From Sphingobium arseniciresistens (lineage in GTDB: Bacteria; Pseudomonadota; Alphaproteobacteria; Sphingomonadales; Sphingomonadaceae), in NCBI GenBank assembly GCA_029167225.1, contig JARFNK010000010.1:1-64000 (forward strand): a DNA stretch of 64,000 nt, read 5' to 3'. Shown one piece after another: positions 52,675 through 60,270 of the stretch (positions within the stretch are counted from its first letter, which is position 1; every line of letters starts with the position of its first letter). The notes below the pieces were generated by a model that worked only from the letters and a program-made list of their open reading frames with translations, did no database searches and was not told the DNA's origin. The translations under genes were made by a program, and so were the position numbers.

Positions 52675-53807
52675 GGCTTACGTCCTCCGAAAACGAAATA
52701 GGCGCCCGGCCCCACCGCTTCATAATCGGCAAAGGCGCTTGCCGGATCGAAGCCCGCCTTTTCCAGTTCCGCCTTCATATCGAGATCGACGAATCCGGAC
52801 CAGAAAGGCTCGCCATTGTGACGCACCTGCCAGTCGTTCGTCACCTGCTTGATCAGCGGGAGGCGATGCGGGTGATAGGGCACGTCCAGATGCAGTATCA
52901 GCCCGCCCGGCTTGAGCAGCCGCCAGCATTCCTTGAGGATGCGCGGCACCTGCGCTGCCGACGTCTCGTGGAACATGATGATCGACGTGATGAAATCGAA
53001 ACTCTCGTCGGCAAAGCCCGTCTCGGCTGCATCCAGTTCATGGAAATGAATGCCCACGCCTGCACTCTCTGCAGCGGCATGGGCATAACGCACAAATGGC
53101 CGGGCGCAATCAAGGCCATGGACCTCTGCATCGGGATAGAGATGCTTGTACGCATGGGTCTGCTCTCCGGTGCCGCAGCCCACGTCCAGCACCGATGTCG
53201 GCGTCAGGTCCGGCGCGCGGCGCTGGGCTACGCTGGCAACGAAACGGCCGAAGGAATCGTTGGTCACCGACTTGCCGGTCGACATGCCCTTGGCCTGCCG
53301 ATACATTTCGACTGTGCCGGAATAGTTCAGCCCCGCCTCGATGTCGTCGGGTCGCGATTCACGCCAGTAGCCGCCAGGCTGGCGATGGATTTCAGTGGTC
53401 TTCACCGGCGCGCGCACGACGACTTCGTCATTCAGATGAATACTGCCGCCCGCTGCCGCCCTGTCGCGGAGCGTGCGGAACGTTTCGATACGCGCGTCAA
53501 TGATCCGGTCTGTCGTCTGCTGCACCGTATCCCACATCAAATTCTGGCTGTGCCAGGTGAGCGAGGCCCATAGCTGGAACAGTCGATCATCCACTGCGGC
53601 GGCGACTGCTTCCTTCCTGTTCGTCGGCGCTTGTCCATGGCTCTGTGCATAGGCGGGCGCGATGCGGGCGTCGAAACGTGCCTGCAGGGCGGACTCGACA
53701 TCGAAATTGACGTATTTTTTGAGTGCGCCGACGAAGCCGAGCCTTGCGGCCTCGTCATGCGTGGGCGTGAAGTCAAACCGGTCGGAGGGCGAGAGGCTGT
53801 TTGTCAT
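52671..53807 (-). CDS. Class I SAM-dependent methyltransferase
   Basis: A 378-residue protein. The N-terminal 170 residues are a helical region of unknown type (FDFTPTHDEAARLGFVGALK, LASLTWHSQNLMWD-like WASLTWHSQNLMWDT). The C-terminal half is a Rossmann methyltransferase: motif I SVLDVGCGTGEQTHAY, VHGLDCARPFVRYA, ETGFADESFDFITS and WRLLKPGGLILHLDVP. ATG at 53807 is chosen because the upstream extension shows no codon bias. Operator I lies 53 bases upstream. Its place in the regulon suggests methylation of a pathway or side product, but the substrate is unknown. Confidence 0.85.
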   Translation of the reverse strand: MTNSLSPSDRFDFTPTHDEAARLGFVGALKKYVNFDVESALQARFDARIAPAYAQSHGQAPTNRKEAVAAAVDDRLFQLWASLTWHSQNLMWDTVQQTTDRIIDARIETFRTLRDRAAAGGSIHLNDEVVVRAPVKTTEIHRQPGGYWRESRPDDIEAGLNYSGTVEMYRQAKGMSTGKSVTNDSFGRFVASVAQRRAPDLTPTSVLDVGCGTGEQTHAYKHLYPDAEVHGLDCARPFVRYAHAAAESAGVGIHFHELDAAETGFADESFDFITSIIMFHETSAAQVPRILKECWRLLKPGGLILHLDVPYHPHRLPLIKQVTNDWQVRHNGEPFWSGFVDLDMKAELEKAGFDPASAFADYEAVGPGAYFVFGGRKP

Positions 53808-53859
53808 GCTCCAATAGTCACCGGATGGCATGGACTGCGCAACAATGATCGCCAGTTTT

Positions 53860-53872
53860 TCCGCTTGGCGAA
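53860..53872. promoter_or_regulatory. Operator I: TCCG-CTTGG-CGAA
   Basis: Weakest copy (TCCG for TTCG) with a good right arm CGAACA, placed 53 bases before the methyltransferase ATG. It marks the right end of the regulon. Confidence 0.45.
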
Positions 53873-53874
53873 CA

Positions 53875-54330
53875 TTGCGGGAAGCGAGGCCGCACCGCCC
53901 AACAGCTCGATGCCCATTCTCGTTCGAAATGTCCGTGCGGATTCTCATGATCGGGCTTCAGGCGCGAAGGCAGCCGGAGCGATGCTGAAGCGAGGTTGAA
54001 AGCGCCCGGACTAGTCCTGCGTCCTCGTCGTGGCGGCTGTCGTGGCGGCGCAATGCGTTGGATAGCGAGGCCAAGAGCTTTGACGCGCGCGCCTGGGCGC
54101 AAGCGGCACGACGAAGCCGAAGGACAGTCTTTCCTGTCGTGCCGCTGCCCAAGGCTGAAGCGCGCCGCGTATAATCGGGCTGCGCCTTACGCCATCCGGT
54201 CCTTCGATGCTGTATCACGCGGCGAGCCGGTATCGCCCCTACGCGCGACACCTGAACCCATGCTGTCGGCCGCCTCGGGCTTTCCCAATGCGCGGGAAAG
54301 CGAAACGGGGATTTGCGGTAGGAGAGGCCG
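53875..54330. other. Gene-free stretch with a long hairpin
   Basis: No convincing gene is seen; frames on both strands are Arg/Ser/Ala-rich noise. GCGGCACGAC (54103-54112) and GTCGTGCCGC (54136-54145) form a perfect ten-base stem around a loop that itself contains AGGA/TCCT. No T-run follows, so a structured RNA or a repeat element is as likely as a terminator. Confidence 0.4.
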
Positions 54331-54888
54331 TCAGTTGGGCGCCTTGCTCGTGTCCACCTTTTCCACCCATTCAGGGTAGAAGCTCGGCTCGCGGTTCGAC
54401 CAGCCAGCCGCCGTCGCCGCCGCCTCGCTGATCGACTGCAGCAGCACGCGCCGCTTCTCGGGGTGGAGGTGCGGCAGGCTGGCCGCAGCGCAGAAGGCGC
54501 CGGGCAGCCATGGCCGCGCACCGGCCCCGATCAGCCGTTCATAAAGGAAGCGATAGGCGGAGAAGCCGTTAAGCCTGTCCTGCCCCAGATCAAAGGCGGA
54601 GACGGTGACGAGGGGCGCCATGAACGGCTCCACCTGCTCCAGCCCGCTATCGTCGGGAACCATGGATTTGATCTCGTCCAGCCGGTGGTAGATGCGCGCC
54701 TGCGCCCGGATGCTGGCCTCTTCCACCAGGTCGCGGGACCACAGCTTCATCGCGTCGCGGCGATGCAGGCCGATGTCCAGCGAGCGGCGGATATAGCGCT
54801 GCGTTGAAGACGGAAAGCTCGCAAACTCGCGCATTTCTGCAAGAGTGATAGCGCCATCCGCCGGTTTCGATCCCATGCCAATACCCAT
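54331..54888 (-). CDS. Hypothetical protein
   Basis: A 185-residue protein, family not recognised. It is mostly helical by composition: ITLAEMREFASFPSSTQRYI, then RRDAMKLWSRDLVEEASIRAQ, a middle part with GFSAYRFLYERLIGAG, and KRRVLLQSISEAAATAAGWS. No signal peptide or membrane helix. The ATG at 54888 has GGAGG 7 bases upstream and is preferred to 54927. It stands alone between the catabolic cluster and the core genes. Confidence 0.72.
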   Translation of the reverse strand: MGIGMGSKPADGAITLAEMREFASFPSSTQRYIRRSLDIGLHRRDAMKLWSRDLVEEASIRAQARIYHRLDEIKSMVPDDSGLEQVEPFMAPLVTVSAFDLGQDRLNGFSAYRFLYERLIGAGARPWLPGAFCAAASLPHLHPEKRRVLLQSISEAAATAAGWSNREPSFYPEWVEKVDTSKAPN

Positions 54889-55099
54889 GCTCATGCCTCC
54901 GACTAGACGTCCAGACAGGCCAATCATGCGCCCAACATAGTTACCGAAGCATTAAGCGCCCGTTCGGCTGACATTCACATGGAATCAGAAAATCTTGTGC
55001 AGTGCAACATCAAAATGACAATTGCGGGACAAGCCGTTCGGGGCGGCCACGGCCATAAGCCGCAACCGCCCCGTTAACCGCGCATCTTCACATTTAAGC

Positions 55100-55333
55100 T
55101 TATTGCGCAGTATCGCCGCTATCGTCTTCATCCTCCTCACGGAAACCGGATGACGGCACCGGATTGCCATGATCGCCCGGCTGCGTTGCCGACGGAGGAT
55201 CGGACGCATCCATCGAGTCCCTCAGGCCCTCCTCCAGATTTTCCTCTGGCGAGACGGCATGGTCCTGTGCGTCGCAGGGACGCTCTAGCGTCTCATCTTC
55301 CCGGCTTGGTCGAATCGGCTTCTGGTCGTCCAT
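55100..55333 (-). CDS. Small acidic hypothetical protein
   Basis: A 77-residue, highly acidic, probably disordered protein with the segment EEGLRDSMDASDPPSATQPG, a motif I know from many small sphingomonad proteins of unknown function. The ATG at 55333 has GAGGAGAGG upstream. CGGGGCGG/CCGCCCCG at 55039-55073 forms a hairpin behind the stop. Confidence 0.75.
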   Translation of the reverse strand: MDDQKPIRPSREDETLERPCDAQDHAVSPEENLEEGLRDSMDASDPPSATQPGDHGNPVPSSGFREEDEDDSGDTAQ

Positions 55334-55491
55334 CGCAATTCTCCTCTCCTCTTCCAACGGATGCCCGAAGGCGCGGTTCCATGAGGCGACAATCAGCGCG
55401 GCAGGCGCAAGATCGACCAACCCCGGCGCTTTTTCGACCGGCGTGGGCAGAGAGGGGCGACATCGCCGGACGCTGCGCATATGAAGAAGGC

Positions 55492-56616
55492 ATGACACTC
55501 CCCCCTCAAGAGGGCGAAAACGGCGTTTCCCCGACCCTCGCCCTGTGTTCGATCCTCGGCTTCTGGTGCTTCTACATGTCGCTCGTCACCGTGCGGGCGG
55601 CAGTGATGGGGTTCGAGGCGCAGGGGGAAATGGCGATCAGGCGTGGTATCGTCACGATCATCGGCATCGTCATCACCTGGATCATGTACCTGATCCTGCG
55701 CCAGTTCGATCGCAGCGCGCTGTCGATACGGATCATCGTCGCCTTTCTAGCCGCGGTGCCCGGCGCCTTCGCCATCGCCTTCGTCAATTTCTACATGTTC
55801 AACCTCTATGATCCCGCCGGCCTGTTCCAGGATCTGGAGCGGCACAATTCGATCGCCGAACAGGGCTATGCGCTGCAGGAAATCGTAGAGGTGGCGCTCG
55901 GCCGCTACTTCTTCCTGGCCGCATGGGCCGCGCTGTATCTCGCCATCTCCTACGCCGCCGAAGCGCGCCGGATCGAGCGCCATGCCGCCCGGCTGGAACA
56001 GGCCGCACAACAGGCGGAACTGCGCTCGCTGCGCTATCAGGTGAACCCGCACTTCCTGTTCAACACGCTCAACTCGCTCTCCAGCCTGGTCATGACCAAC
56101 AAGCCCGACGAGGCCGAACGCATGATCATGTCGCTCTCCAACTTCTACCGCACCAGCCTGACCGGTGATCCGCTGGACGACGTGCCGCTGTCGGAGGAAG
56201 TGCAGCTCCAGCAGCTTTACCTGGAGATCGAGACCGTGCGCTTCCCCGACCGGCTTCGCGTGCGGATCGACGTGCCGCCGGCGCTCGCCGATTGCTGCGT
56301 GCCCGGCCTTATCCTCCAGCCGCTCGTTGAAAACGCGATCAAATATGGCGTATCGCGAACATCGCGGCCCGTGACCGTGACGATCCGCGCCTGGGAGGAA
56401 GAGGGCTTGCTCAACGTCAGCGTGAGTGATGACGGCGCCGCCGCACCGGGCAGCGCGAGCCTGTATGAAGGCAATGGCATCGGGCTCGTCAATGTGCGCG
56501 ACCGGCTGGCCGCGCGCTTCGGCGCCAGCGGCCGCCTCGACGTCACCCAGGCGGACCAGGGGGAGGAAGGCTTCGTCGCCCGCCTGACCATGCCCATCGT
56601 CCGGCAGGGCTGCTGA
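55492..56616 (+). CDS. Sensor histidine kinase, LytS/AlgZ type (HisKA_7TM-less, His_kinase fold)
   Basis: A 374-residue membrane sensor. Four hydrophobic segments (about 15-145: FWCFYMSLVTVRAAVMGF, ITWIMYLILRQF, IIVAFLAAVPGAFAIAF, FFLAAWAALYLAISY), a coiled linker, then the LytS-family phosphoacceptor region LRYQVNPHFLFNTLNSLSSL with its His, and an ATPase domain with QPLVENAIKYGVS and GIGLVNVRDRL. The start is uncertain: ATG at 55492 lies immediately after GAAGG, but the frame extends upstream. It is followed two bases later by its LytTR response regulator. Stimulus unknown. Confidence 0.88.
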   Translation: MTLPPQEGENGVSPTLALCSILGFWCFYMSLVTVRAAVMGFEAQGEMAIRRGIVTIIGIVITWIMYLILRQFDRSALSIRIIVAFLAAVPGAFAIAFVNFYMFNLYDPAGLFQDLERHNSIAEQGYALQEIVEVALGRYFFLAAWAALYLAISYAAEARRIERHAARLEQAAQQAELRSLRYQVNPHFLFNTLNSLSSLVMTNKPDEAERMIMSLSNFYRTSLTGDPLDDVPLSEEVQLQQLYLEIETVRFPDRLRVRIDVPPALADCCVPGLILQPLVENAIKYGVSRTSRPVTVTIRAWEEEGLLNVSVSDDGAAAPGSASLYEGNGIGLVNVRDRLAARFGASGRLDVTQADQGEEGFVARLTMPIVRQGC

Positions 56617-56618
56617 GC

Positions 56619-57368
56619 ATGAGCACGCCGATCCGCACGATGATCGTCGACGACGAGCCGCTGGCGATCGAGCGGCTGCAGATTTTGTGCGCGCGCGAGC
56701 CGCGGATCGCGCTGGTCGGCACCGCGTCGGATGGCGAGGCGGCGCTGCGCATGGTCGAGGGGCTCCAGCCCGACCTGCTGCTGCTCGACATCGCCATGCC
56801 GCTGCTCGACGGCATCGGCGTGGCCCGCGCCGTGGGACAACTCGGCATCCGCCCGGCGATCATTTTCGTCACCGCCTTTGAGGGCTTCGCGGTCGAGGCG
56901 TTCGATCTCGCCGCCATCGACTATCTGCTCAAGCCCGTCGCCCATGACCGGCTGAGCCGCGCCATCGACCGCGTCTCGCTGGCGCTGGGCGCGCGGGACG
57001 AGGCGCCGCCGATGCCGCCCCCCGCCCCCCTTTCGGAATGGGCGGAAGAATTCTGGGTGCCGCATCGCTCCGAACTGATCCGCATCGGCACCGACCAGAT
57101 CGACCGGATCGAGGCGGAACGCGACTATATGCGGCTACATGTCGGCCAGCACAGCTATCTGCTGCACCAGACGATCAGCGCTCTGGAGCAGCGGCTGGAC
57201 CCTGCCCGCTTCATCCGCCTGCACCGCTCCCACATCGTGCGGCGGGACCACATCACACGCCTGCGCCATGACGGCAGCGGCGTATGGTTTGCCTGCCTTG
57301 CGGAAGGCGAAGACATCCGCATCGGTCGCAGCTATCTCAACATGGCGAAGGCCATTGCGGGCCGTTGA
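56619..57368 (+). CDS. LytTR-family response regulator
   Basis: A 249-residue DNA-binding regulator. Receiver domain (about 4-118) with acidic pocket MIVDDEPLAIERL, phospho-Asp in LLLLDIAMPLLDGIG and the Lys in DYLLKPVAHDRL. A Pro-rich linker follows, then the LytTR domain (about 145-245: IDRIEAERDYMRLHVGQHSY, FIRLHRSHIVRRDHI). It forms a two-component system with the adjacent LytS-type kinase. Target genes not visible. Confidence 0.93.
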   Translation: MSTPIRTMIVDDEPLAIERLQILCAREPRIALVGTASDGEAALRMVEGLQPDLLLLDIAMPLLDGIGVARAVGQLGIRPAIIFVTAFEGFAVEAFDLAAIDYLLKPVAHDRLSRAIDRVSLALGARDEAPPMPPPAPLSEWAEEFWVPHRSELIRIGTDQIDRIEAERDYMRLHVGQHSYLLHQTISALEQRLDPARFIRLHRSHIVRRDHITRLRHDGSGVWFACLAEGEDIRIGRSYLNMAKAIAGR

Positions 57369-57760
57369 CGCGGGCAGCATCAGCCCGGAGGCATACAGCG
57401 AGGGATGGCGGCATCATGAGGGAGATTGGGTGATCCACCCAAAAAAGGCGATGATGCCCGACCCGGGCAGCGCATAACGCATTCCGGGCCGGGCATCACC
57501 TAATGCAGAGACGGATGGAAGACCGCCCCCTTCAGGTCGCAGCATCCTTATGCCGATCTTCCATCCCTGCCCGCATCCCTCAAATGGGGTATATCCAAAG
57601 TGATGCTTCCATGTCCTGTCATGGGACATTTCACGCCGCAAAGATCAATGCGCGCCCGCTGCCACACAGTTCATCATCGACAGTGTGGATTTTCGCGAAT
57701 AGTGATGTGTTAACTACCTTTTGCCGGTGATCCGCTGCCCATGGCGAACCTGTTCCGTTG
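57369..57760. other. Intergenic region with an imperfect hairpin
   Basis: No gene seen. GATGCCCGACCCGG (57453-57466) and CCGGGCCGGGCATC (57484-57497) pair with one mismatch. An A6 run at 57441-57446 would be a T-run on the minus strand, so it would terminate transcription coming from the right better than that of the LytTR gene. Confidence 0.4.
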
Positions 57761-58831
57761 ATGAATTCAGTCGATGATCTTGTTGGATTGATCTACGAGG
57801 CGGGCGCCTTGCCGGAGCTTTGGCCCAGTGCGCTCGACATGATCGCGACCCATGTCGGCGGCGGCGGCGGAAACCTCATCCGCAGCAGCGCATCGGGCAT
57901 CAGTTTTCAGTCCTCCCCTCGTGCAGCGGAACTGACGGCGGAATTCGATCGACAGGGCTGGAATCGCGAGAACAGCCGCGTCGGGCGATTGCTGGCGCAG
58001 GCCAAGCATCCCGGCTTCCTCACGGACCTTGATGTCCACACGATCGAGGAAATCCGGTCGCTCCCCATGTATACGGATTTCCTGACGCCCAATGGCGCGG
58101 ATGCCGGCGCAGCGACGGTCATCCAGGGGAGCGACCATGACGGCCTCGTGCTCGCGATAGAGATGTTCCGCGATCATGATGCCGCCTTTGCCGCCGTGCC
58201 GCTGCTCAACCGCCTGCGCCCGCACATGGCCCGCGCCGCGATGCTCAGCAGCCGCATCCAGGCCGATCGCGTCGCCACCGTCGTCGAAGCATTCAACGCC
58301 AGCGGCCTCGCCCTCGCTCTGCTGGACCATAATGGCCGCGCGCTGGGCATGAGCGACCGTTTCGCCGCCCATCTGGATGGCGTGCTGCTGGATGCGTCCA
58401 ACCGGCTGCGCATTACCGATCCGCTCGCCGACGAACGACTGAAGGACAGCCTTGCCCGGTTGCAGGCCAAGGGCGTGGGATCGTCCATCGCGATCAGGAA
58501 TGCGGACATGGCCGGCATCGCCGTGCTGCATCTGGTCCCCGCCCGCCGCGACGCACGCGGCCTTTTCAGCAATATCGCCGCCTTCGCCATATTGGCGCGG
58601 CCCGACAACGACATGTTGCCCGCCTCGGACATCATCGCCGCGCTCTACGACCTGACGCCCGCCGAAGCGCGCGTGGCGCGTGGGATCGCCGAGGGCCTGT
58701 CCCCGTCCGCACTGGCGCTCAAGCTCGGCACCTCGCCCGCGACGGTACGGTCACAGCTCAAGATGGTCTTCGCCAAGACATCGACCGGCCGCCAGGGCGA
58801 ACTGGTAGCGCTGCTCTCCAGATTTCACTGA
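57761..58831 (+). CDS. LuxR-family transcriptional regulator
   Basis: A 356-residue protein. The N-terminal two thirds contain no receiver and no acyl-homoserine-lactone domain that I recognise; it looks like the PAS/GAF-like sensor of other sphingomonad LuxR proteins (LVGLIYEAGALPELWPSAL, LALALLDHNGRALGMSDRFA). The C terminus is a GerE helix-turn-helix: LTPAEARVARGIAEGLSPSA, LGTSPATVRSQLKMVFAKT. ATG at 57761 directly follows TTG at 57758, which could also serve. Single gene, terminated at 58869. Signal unknown. Confidence 0.85.
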   Translation: MNSVDDLVGLIYEAGALPELWPSALDMIATHVGGGGGNLIRSSASGISFQSSPRAAELTAEFDRQGWNRENSRVGRLLAQAKHPGFLTDLDVHTIEEIRSLPMYTDFLTPNGADAGAATVIQGSDHDGLVLAIEMFRDHDAAFAAVPLLNRLRPHMARAAMLSSRIQADRVATVVEAFNASGLALALLDHNGRALGMSDRFAAHLDGVLLDASNRLRITDPLADERLKDSLARLQAKGVGSSIAIRNADMAGIAVLHLVPARRDARGLFSNIAAFAILARPDNDMLPASDIIAALYDLTPAEARVARGIAEGLSPSALALKLGTSPATVRSQLKMVFAKTSTGRQGELVALLSRFH

Positions 58832-58868
58832 GGCAGACGTGCCGCATCATCCATTGGCCGGACACGAG

Positions 58869-58899
58869 AAAACCCCCGGCGACATGCGCCGGGGGTTTT
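58869..58899. terminator. Rho-independent terminator
   Basis: AAAACCCCCGGCG (58869-58881) and CGCCGGGGGTTTT (58887-58899) around a five-base loop, 37 bases after the LuxR-type gene. Symmetrical, so it can act in both directions. Confidence 0.9.
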
Positions 58900-59048
58900 G
58901 CTCTGTCAGGATGCGATCGTGACGGCACCTGCCTTATAGGATCTCGCCATTTATCGAGATCCACATTCTCCGTTCGCCCTATTCGACCGAGGCAGGTGCC
59001 TCGTCCAGACAGCCCGAACGGTTCTGATGTAAGGCTCGATGCCCTGGA

Positions 59049-59390
59049 TCAGTTGCCGACCTGGACGACCGCACCACCGGCATCGGCATAGCGGGCCTTG
59101 CTCTCGGCGCGGGCAATGGCCTTGGCGATGATCGGCTCGGCATTGGCGATCGTCTGCGCCCTGCACTTGAAGAAGGCGCCGCCCTGATACTGGAGGCACA
59201 GGCCGCCGGACGCCCGGTTGATGCGCTTCTTCAGGCGCTCCACGTCATGCGCCTTGGTGAGATCGAGATCGGCATAGCCGACGCGGGCCTGCGGGGCCTG
59301 CACCGGGGCGCTTGCGGCAAAAGCGGGTGTGGCGAGCGCCAGGGACAGGCCACTGGCGATGATGGCGGTAAAGGCGTTGGGGGCGAACAT
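59049..59390 (-). CDS. UrcA family protein
   Basis: A 113-residue exported protein. Signal peptide about 1-26 (LSLALATPAFAAS), then the UrcA core VGYADLDLTKAHDVERLKKR and two cysteines (GGLCLQYQG, FFKCRAQ) that could form a disulfide. The UrcA family is common in sphingomonads and caulobacters and of unknown function. Single gene with a long upstream region. Confidence 0.88.
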   Translation of the reverse strand: MFAPNAFTAIIASGLSLALATPAFAASAPVQAPQARVGYADLDLTKAHDVERLKKRINRASGGLCLQYQGGAFFKCRAQTIANAEPIIAKAIARAESKARYADAGGAVVQVGN

Positions 59391-60270
59391 TGGTGGGTCT
59401 CCTCACATATCATTATTCGGTTGGTTCCCTGCCCCGCCTCTGGACACCCCATTTCAGGAGCCGGGCGGTCGGTAGGGAGCGGACTGAACGTTGACTTGGG
59501 GGCTTGGTTCGTTGCCGCATCTCTCCAATAGGCCGGGTGCAGATGCGATGCAGTCGCGGTTCGACCGGCAGCGGTGGATGTCGGCAGGCGACGGATGCAT
59601 CGACCAACGACCAGCCGGGAACGACGAGCGTCGGACGGACAACCCTGAGTGCCACCAAAACAGAGGATTCCGTAGCGGAATCGTCACGGGAAAGCCTCCG
59701 CGATGTGGACGGCGCGTTGAAGGGGGAATGGCGATGTTCGGAAAAGATGAGCGCCCCCGGCGCAAGGGAAGTGCCGGGGGCGCATCCTGTTGCTGTCGGG
59801 CACGCAGGATCTCTTGAATCTACCAGCAGATGGCCGGTTTGCGCCGGCCTCCCGCTGGGATCCGCCCCCTTGCACGCCCGGATGTCGGGACAGTGACGAT
59901 GGAGCGACGGCGGGTCGGGTGGGGGTTCGGGGGTCTCCCGCCGCCGCTCCTGATTAGCCTGACGGCACGACGCTTTCATTCCCGTATCGATTTTCGGCGC
60001 CTTGCATCGTCCAATGACATCTGCATCGACCAACCGCTGTCTCAGCCCGACGAATGCACGGCGCGGGCCGCTTCATCGGCGCATGAACGGCACATAAGCG
60101 TTTGTCCGACAAGGCGATGTGCGTCCATCGCGCCCTGCCCGCACGCCGTCGCATCGTCCTCAATACAGTCGCTGCGCTTGCCACCCGCCTTGCAGCCCGC
60201 CATGGCCGCCGCCATATTGCGCTGCAAACCACCCTTGCCCCCAAAGAACAAATCTGGAACAAGTCGCCTC
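59391..60270. other. Long gene-poor interval upstream of uvrA
   Basis: Almost 900 bases without a credible gene; frames are short, overlap on both strands and match nothing. A GCGCCCCCGGC/GCCGGGGGCGC hairpin lies at 59751-59783 with no T-run. Near the right end is the SOS box described separately. The interval may contain the promoters of the UrcA gene and uvrA and an RNA gene I cannot recognise. Confidence 0.45.
60246..60260 (+). promoter_or_regulatory. LexA (SOS) box of uvrA, GAAC-N7-GAAC
   Basis: GAAC-AAATCTG-GAAC matches the direct-repeat LexA site of alphaproteobacteria (GTTC-N7-GTTC on the other strand). It ends 10 bases before the uvrA ATG, a position where LexA would block the start of transcription or an early elongating polymerase. 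Confidence 0.8.
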
